From Medicago truncatula (lineage: Eukaryota > Streptophyta > Magnoliopsida > Fabales > Fabaceae), in NCBI RefSeq assembly GCF_003473485.1, contig NC_053045.1, positions 37,546,494 through 37,610,493 on the forward strand: DNA of 64,000 nucleotides, in the 5' to 3' direction. Under the pieces are notes generated by a model that worked only from the letters and a program-made list of their open reading frames with translations, had not been told where the DNA came from and searched no databases. Positions 58,690-64,000 of this stretch are shown piece by piece. A program made the position numbers and the translations under genes. The first letter of the stretch is position 1. The number at the start of each line of letters is the position of its first letter.

Positions 58690-60243
58690 ATCCCCCACTC
58701 TGCCCATGCTTAGGGTCACCATACCTCAAACATAAAACAATACAGTAATATTATGATATGATGTGTAGAAAAAGACGTATCAATATTACATATAAGAAAA
58801 CTTGAGGGTGGTTTAGAACATCAAGCCCTGTCTGAAGCCAATGTATTAGTGTTACCTTTGTTATTTTCTCTATGAGCTTTACGTGGGTGTGTCAAGTAAG
58901 TTTGAAGTCCACATTGAATGAAAAAATGGATATTAATCAACATATAAGTGCTAAAACCCATATATATATATATAAAGGTGCATGACTCCTTCTATCAATG
59001 ATATCCTAACAGTGGTGGTTAGGTGGCACACCCACTGATGTTGAGTGTCAAAAGCAGTTCAAGTATACTTGGATCAAAAATCTTCTTGAGAGGGAGCATA
59101 CCCAAATGAGTAAGAAAGTTCATACAGTTAATGCTTTATGATTTTTGGTGAACATGCGGTGTTCGTTCCACTTATAGTATTGCTCAAAATTCAATATGAT
59201 GGTCTTCTAGTGTATTATGCCTCTGCTCAAAACCTAATACTTCATTCCATTCTTTCAAAGTGGAGATGTCTAAGGCTTTGATAGGGAAAAAATTGTTTTG
59301 CACTGAAGTACAAATATTAGTCATAAGAAAGTGGTTTTGAATTGTAATCCTTCGAAATTTTGATTGCTTCTCAACTCTTGAGAAGAGATTCATATTTGAT
59401 CATCTGAAGTATATATCAAAATGAATTTGGATGAAAGTAATTGCTTCTAGACAATCAGACAAAGGAGATTAGGGGTAAATAAGATGACACAATGATGTTA
59501 TCTTAGTTCATCAAAATTGGACGTTCGGTCCCTGTGACTGAGATTATCCAATAATGGTGCTTGAGATACCCTCTCAAATGTTACACACTTTTCTAGGATG
59601 ACACATAATGTCTTTCTTAGTGTGGCCATCTTGTAGAATTTCATTTGTTGCCTAAGGTAATAATCTAACTTCTTATTTTTAAGTATAATCTAAATTCATA
59701 TTTTTTTTCAATGACACCAACAATAATTTTTATTATAGAAAAAGTTGTTTAAGGACATAATTAGGTCAACGAGAAAGTATGTATAGATAAACTCGTCTAG
59801 TTTGTTATGTTTCTTAAAGGATAAAAGGAAAAAAAAATGTTGAAAATATATATACTTATATCGTGTTTGTTACACTTTTATTTTAATATTTGAATCTACT
59901 CTTATCTTATTTGTTATAAGTGTTATTTGTATTGAAAGTTGATAAGAGGAAAAAAAAAAATGTTATTTTCTTTACATATAATATTGAATATTGATAATTA
60001 AATAGATGATAAGGTAAAACTTTCGTCCTTTGTCATTTAAATGAGATTAAATATAAAATGAATTTTTTGAAAATATATATTAATGTGACAAAGTCAAAAA
60101 AATATTAAGTTAATAAAATTTAAAATACTTAGTTTTTTGAAAGGGAAATTTAATATTAATAGAAATCTTCCCTAAAAACAAAAAAATTAATGTGATCAAA
60201 ATTAACGGTTGTGATTAAAACCCCTTCCCTGTTCTCTTTCGTG
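58690..60243. other. intergenic
   Basis: 58690-58710 is the Cassandra polypurine tract. Beyond it the sequence is AT-rich without an intact frame or clear element. TATATAG at about 60244 may serve as the TATA box of the helicase copy that follows. Confidence 0.4.
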
Positions 60244-60368
60244 TATATAGAGTAGAGTACTTGATAAACCCTAGAATTATATTCTTCCTTCCATGCAACC
60301 GTAGCAGCTTCCTTCTCCTTTTATTATTTATTATTCATCCTGCCACTTACATAATTTTATTCTCTGCC

Positions 60369-61122
60369 ATGTCTTTTTCCGATCTCGGACTCTCGGAATG
60401 GACGGTGCAGAATTGCAAGAAGCTCGGGATGCAAACACCGCGGCGCGTGCAACAACACTGCATTCCTAAGGTTCTAGAAGGCCGTGATGTGGTTGGAATC
60501 GATGAGACTGGTAGTGGTAAAACGGCAGCTTTTGCGCTTCCCATTCTTCAACGCCTCGCCGAGCATCCGAAACCTTTCGGTGTGTATGTGTTTGCTCTCG
60601 TGCTGACGCCCACGCGCGAGCTTGCGATTCAGCTGGCAGACCAGTTTTTGGCCCTTGGGTCCTCGCTCCTCCCCAGCCTTACGGTTGTTGTGGGTGATTA
60701 TGACAGTCCTACACAGGCAAAATAATTGGTAGCCAGTCCTCACCTTGTTATCGCCACTCCAGAGAGGCTCAGAGTTTTGCTTCTGGATAATCCTGAAATC
60801 GCTACTATTTTCGCTACCACTAAGGTAATAATGATATTCATGAATTTGGTGTTTTAAAACATTAACTTTATTATGGTTACACTTGTTTCTGCAGTTTCTT
60901 GTTTTGGACGAAGCAGACCAACTTTTGGATGTTGGTTTTCGGGATGAATTGAATGTTATCGTCCAGTGCTTACCAGAAAACCGGCAAAACCTCTTCTTTT
61001 CAGAAACCATGACTAGTAATCTGAAAAAGATGATGTATGACCGTTATCGAGATAACATGTATGCCTTCGAGGCTTGTGAAGGGCTGAAGTTGCTTGAGCA
61101 TTTGAAGATTGATCAAGTATGA
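60369..61122 (+). pseudogene. truncated DEAD-box RNA helicase (RH36/DBP8-like), copy 1
   Basis: Exon-like parts 60369-60824 and 60895-61122 read MSFSDLGLSEWTVQ, TGSGKTAAFALPILQRL (motif I), LTPTRELAIQLA (Ia), ATPERLRVLL (Ib, Glu for the usual Gly of TPGR), FLVLDEADQLLDVGF (II) and LFFSETMTSNL (III, SET for SAT). The frame is broken by TAA at 60723, where copy 2 has CAA. The second RecA-like domain is missing, so it cannot be an active helicase. Related to Arabidopsis RH36, a nucleolar ribosome-biogenesis helicase; the identification is from the motif pattern. Confidence 0.85.
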
Positions 61123-61487
61123 TTCCAACACTGTTTAATTATGTTTGCATTACCACATTTCCATTGATTTATGTGGTCTTAGTGTTTGGATTCAATTTTG
61201 GGAAATAGCCAAAAGTGACTATGTTCAGTTTTTATTTATAATTTTAAAATTGTCATTGTTTTCAGTCCCCGACTGTAGAACTCTGTGAAATGGATTCTAA
61301 ACCTGGCAGCCGCACATGGATTTCTCCCATAACCAGTGAGTCGCACTCTCTCCTTTCCCTTTCTTCCTTCCTGGTCAACCGTAACAGCTTACTTCTTTTA
61401 TCTTTTATTATGCCTCTTAATTATTTTTTCTCAGCAGCTAGCTATTGTAATACAACGGACTGTGATAACGCTGGAAACGACAAACAC

Positions 61488-62258
61488 ATGTCGTTTTCAG
61501 ATCTAGGACTCTCGGAATGGATGGTGCGGGGTTGCGATAAACTCGGGATGCAATCTCCGCGGCCCGTGCAACGACACTGCATTCCAAAGGTTCTAGAAGG
61601 CCGTCATGTAATTGGAATTGATAAAACTGGTAGTGGTAAAACAGCAGCTTTTGCGCTTCCTATTCTTCAACGCCTCGGTGAGACTCCTTTTGGTGTGTTT
61701 GCTCTTGTACTGACGCCCACCCGCGAGCTTGCGGTTCAGCTGGCTCACCAGTTTTGGATCCTTGGGTCCTCGCTCCGCCTCATCCTTACGGTGGTTGTGG
61801 GTGGTTTAGACAAACGTATTCAGGCAAAACAATTGGTAGCCAGGCCTAACCTTGTTATCGCCACTCCAGAGAGGCTCAAAATTTTGCTTCAGGATAATCC
61901 TGAAATCGCTCCTATTTTCGCTGCCACTAAGGTAATAATGATAATGATGAATTTGGTGAATATTTTGTTTCTGCTCAAAATTGGATTGGATACTGTACCG
62001 GTATGATTAAGTATTCCTATAAATTTTTATGAAGAAAACATTCTAGATAGATTAAACGAACGTTAATATGATTATGCTGTACCTGACTGACACTTGCTTC
62101 TGCAGTTTCTTGTCTTGGATGAAGCAGACCAACTCTTGGATGTTGGTTTTCAGGAGGAGTTGAAAGTGATCTTCCAGTGCTTACCAGAAAACCGGCAAAA
62201 CCTGTTCTTTTCAGCAACCATGACTAGTAATCTGCAAAAGATGTGTGACTGTTATTAA
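61488..62258 (+). pseudogene. truncated DEAD-box RNA helicase (RH36/DBP8-like), copy 2
   Basis: Exon-like parts 61488-61931 and 62106-62258 form an open frame of 198 codons: MSFSDLGLSEWMVRG, TGSGKTAAFALPIL, LTPTRELAVQLA, VVVGGLDKRIQAKQL, ATPERLKILL, FLVLDEADQLLDVGF and LFFSATMTSNLQK. It then stops (TAA at 62256) before the second domain, and further stops follow in the homologous continuation. It keeps the normal SAT motif and lacks the early stop of copy 1, but shares TPER. A short protein could be made; helicase activity is not expected. Confidence 0.8.
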
Positions 62259-63736
62259 GATAACATGTACATGTATGCTTTCGAGGCTTAGGAAGGGATT
62301 TAAGGTGCCTGAGCATTTGAAGATTGATGAAGTATGATTGGAAGACTGTTTAATTATGCTTGCATTAGAACTTCATTTTTATTTGATCTTATTGTGTGCT
62401 AAAGATGCTTTTTTATTGATTTATGTGGTCTTAAGTGTTTTGCTTAATGCATGTTTGGATTCACTGTTTGTAGATAGCCTGACCGCCATGTTTTTTTATT
62501 TTAATGTTTATGTAATTATATCATTCGAGGTCAGTTGCATATCCACTGTTTTGTTTCATTTGTTTGGATAGTTGTACTCAATTTAGAACTAGTATTTGGA
62601 CAGTCTTCCCCAATATTATATACAACAATTACCTTTATTATTATTTTATTACAGGAAATAATTGCCTTAAAAAGGTTTACCGGATCCTGTTAATTTCAAC
62701 GAATAGAATCTATTTAGCTGAAGAGATGTCTCATTAATTTGATACATTTGTTACATGGTTTTAACAAAGAGTGATGATAGATATACACACTAATGTGGCA
62801 AACACCATTCTACACCCCTTATGTGGCATGGGGCAATTTTGTCTATTTGCTAAAAATGAGGGGTAATTTTGTCAAAAATCCTGAAACTTTCTATCTTCCT
62901 TCAACATCTCTTTCCTCTCTTCTCTCCATCCCTCCACCGCCACTATTCCGTTTCTTGCGGCGGCGACAGCGATAGAACGTCCCAATCTTTGTCTTAATCC
63001 TTCTCATGCTATCGATCCACCACATTCACCACCATCCTCCACCTAACCATTCTCCGCCGCACCCCCAGATCATCCGTCGTCCACCACTTTCCTCCTCCTA
63101 AAACTCGGATCTGACTTTCCCTCTCTCGTCCGTCCACTTTACCATTCTGTCCAACCCATCCCGCCATAGTCCTCTCACCACCGCCGACGTCTCTATTTCT
63201 CTAGATTTGTGAGACCAAAATCCAAACAAAGCGAACAATAATAACATTTATCCCTCAAAAAAATAATAACATTCATCCCTGTCTCTCATTCAAACTATTA
63301 TCTTCTTCTTCTTCTTCTTGGAGGAAGATGAACGTCACAGAGGAGAGAGAGTTTTGTTGTTTCATGGAAGAGTAACAACACAGGGTAGAAAGACCACGTG
63401 TGCTTGTTTCATTTTCATTTTCTTTTATTTATTTTTTCTTTTCTTTTTATATTGTTATTTTGACTTTAGTCAAAAAAATGTTGCCAGCTAAGGGTGTGTA
63501 TGGAGAGGGATGCCAGCTTGGGTGGTCTATCAAACATAACTCTTAACAAATCAGATCACTTTTAATTTGATACTTGTTGGTTGGAAAGCTAAATAGTTTG
63601 AACTAGGGTTAAGGACTCGTTTGGTGATAGAGAAATAGGATATGATAATCCGCTGTTAGGTGCATCAATATGATATGATATTAAATCCATCAAACGTAGT
63701 TTTTAATTCGTAGTTTTCATAAAACTAATCATATTA
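62259..63736. other. intergenic
   Basis: No supported gene. About 62880-63230 is a C-rich patch (CCACCGCCACTATTCC, CTTCTTCTTCTTCTTCTT at about 63300) that could be a leader or promoter of a diverged gene, but no domain is visible. About 63610-63720 resembles the transposon end at 53505. Confidence 0.4.
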
Positions 63737-64000
63737 TGGAAATATGCTCTATATTTCATTGATATATAAAACAGTACATAGGAGGTATTTATAGAATACA
63801 AGGGACTGTAGGCAGAGTGCTAGTCTAGCCAGAAAATAAAACAAATTATTCTGTCTATAAATGCTACTTATTCTCCCTTTAAATTCTAATTCTAATACAG
63901 CTAATTACAATTAATTAGTATTTACAACCAGTTATAATAAGTCAAACAGCACAAAATCTGATTGATTCTGTGCTAATATTCAACACTCCCCCTCAAGCTG
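63737..64000 (-). mobile_element. 3' LTR of a copia-type element, cut by the window end
   Basis: On the minus strand a polypurine tract (CTTGAGGGGGAG) at the window edge is followed by TGTTGAATATTAGCACAG at 63985. The LTR runs to about 63737 (ends CATATTTCCA) and contains AATACCTCCTATGTACTG. The coding part would lie beyond the window. Confidence 0.75.

Noticed and set aside
61290..61487. N-terminal extension of helicase copy 2
   Set aside because: The frame continues upstream, but MSFSDLGLSEW is the conserved start in both copies. The extension resembles a leader region.

Overview
This is a plant nuclear window, most likely from a legume close to Medicago truncatula. The evidence is large AT-rich introns with GT/AG borders, plant-type housekeeping proteins (plastid sulfite reductase close to the pea enzyme, UMP1, N-myristoyltransferase, USP39, a CYP81-type P450), and dense plant transposon debris: tRNA-derived SINEs, Stowaway-, Tourist- and hAT-like MITEs, gene-capturing TIR elements, copia remnants and a Cassandra LTR. 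The species is inferred; no search was run.

Six genes look intact and I rebuilt their exons: ferredoxin-sulfite reductase (452-4394, minus, 8 exons, 681 codons), a CYP81-like P450 (12830-16929, plus, 2 exons, 509 codons), the proteasome maturation factor UMP1 (21291-25311, plus, 4 exons, 142 codons), a DUF1218 membrane protein (30220-32077, plus, 3 exons, 211 codons), N-myristoyltransferase (42823-44127, minus, single coding exon, 434 codons, with an intron in its 5' UTR) and the USP39/SAD1 splicing factor (49715-53306, plus, 9 exons, 478 codons). They work in unrelated processes (sulfur assimilation, specialised metabolism, proteasome assembly, cell wall, protein lipidation, splicing) and form no pathway cluster.

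Between them lie broken genes: an RNase H fragment of LINE type (5207-5854), a CC-NBS-LRR resistance pseudogene in two halves (33858-34638 and 40490-41035), two convergent Ulp1-protease-like fragments, a class III chitinase fragment, a TNL leucine-rich-repeat fragment, a copia RNase H fragment and two tandem truncated DEAD-box helicases related to RH36 (60369-62258).

The most interesting structures are: (1) a near-palindrome of about 3.1 kb (35290-38425, 46-nt loop) of Ulp1-like transposon sequence, inside a 5.85-kb insertion that splits the resistance pseudogene and is flanked by a 24-bp direct repeat; (2) an inverted copy of the DUF1218 gene's 3' flank about 1 kb downstream; (3) a tandem duplication of the end of UMP1 exon 2 inside intron 2, later hit by a hAT-like element with an 8-bp target duplication; (4) four copies of a small element whose ends each fold into their own hairpin, two of them carrying SINEs; (5) two gene-fragment-carrying inverted-repeat elements, one abutting the USP39 5' UTR; (6) a Cassandra LTR carrying a 5S rRNA domain. 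The insertions can be ordered by nesting: SINEs cut by a 1.65-kb TIR element and by a Tourist-like MITE, and a CACTA MITE inside a copia remnant.
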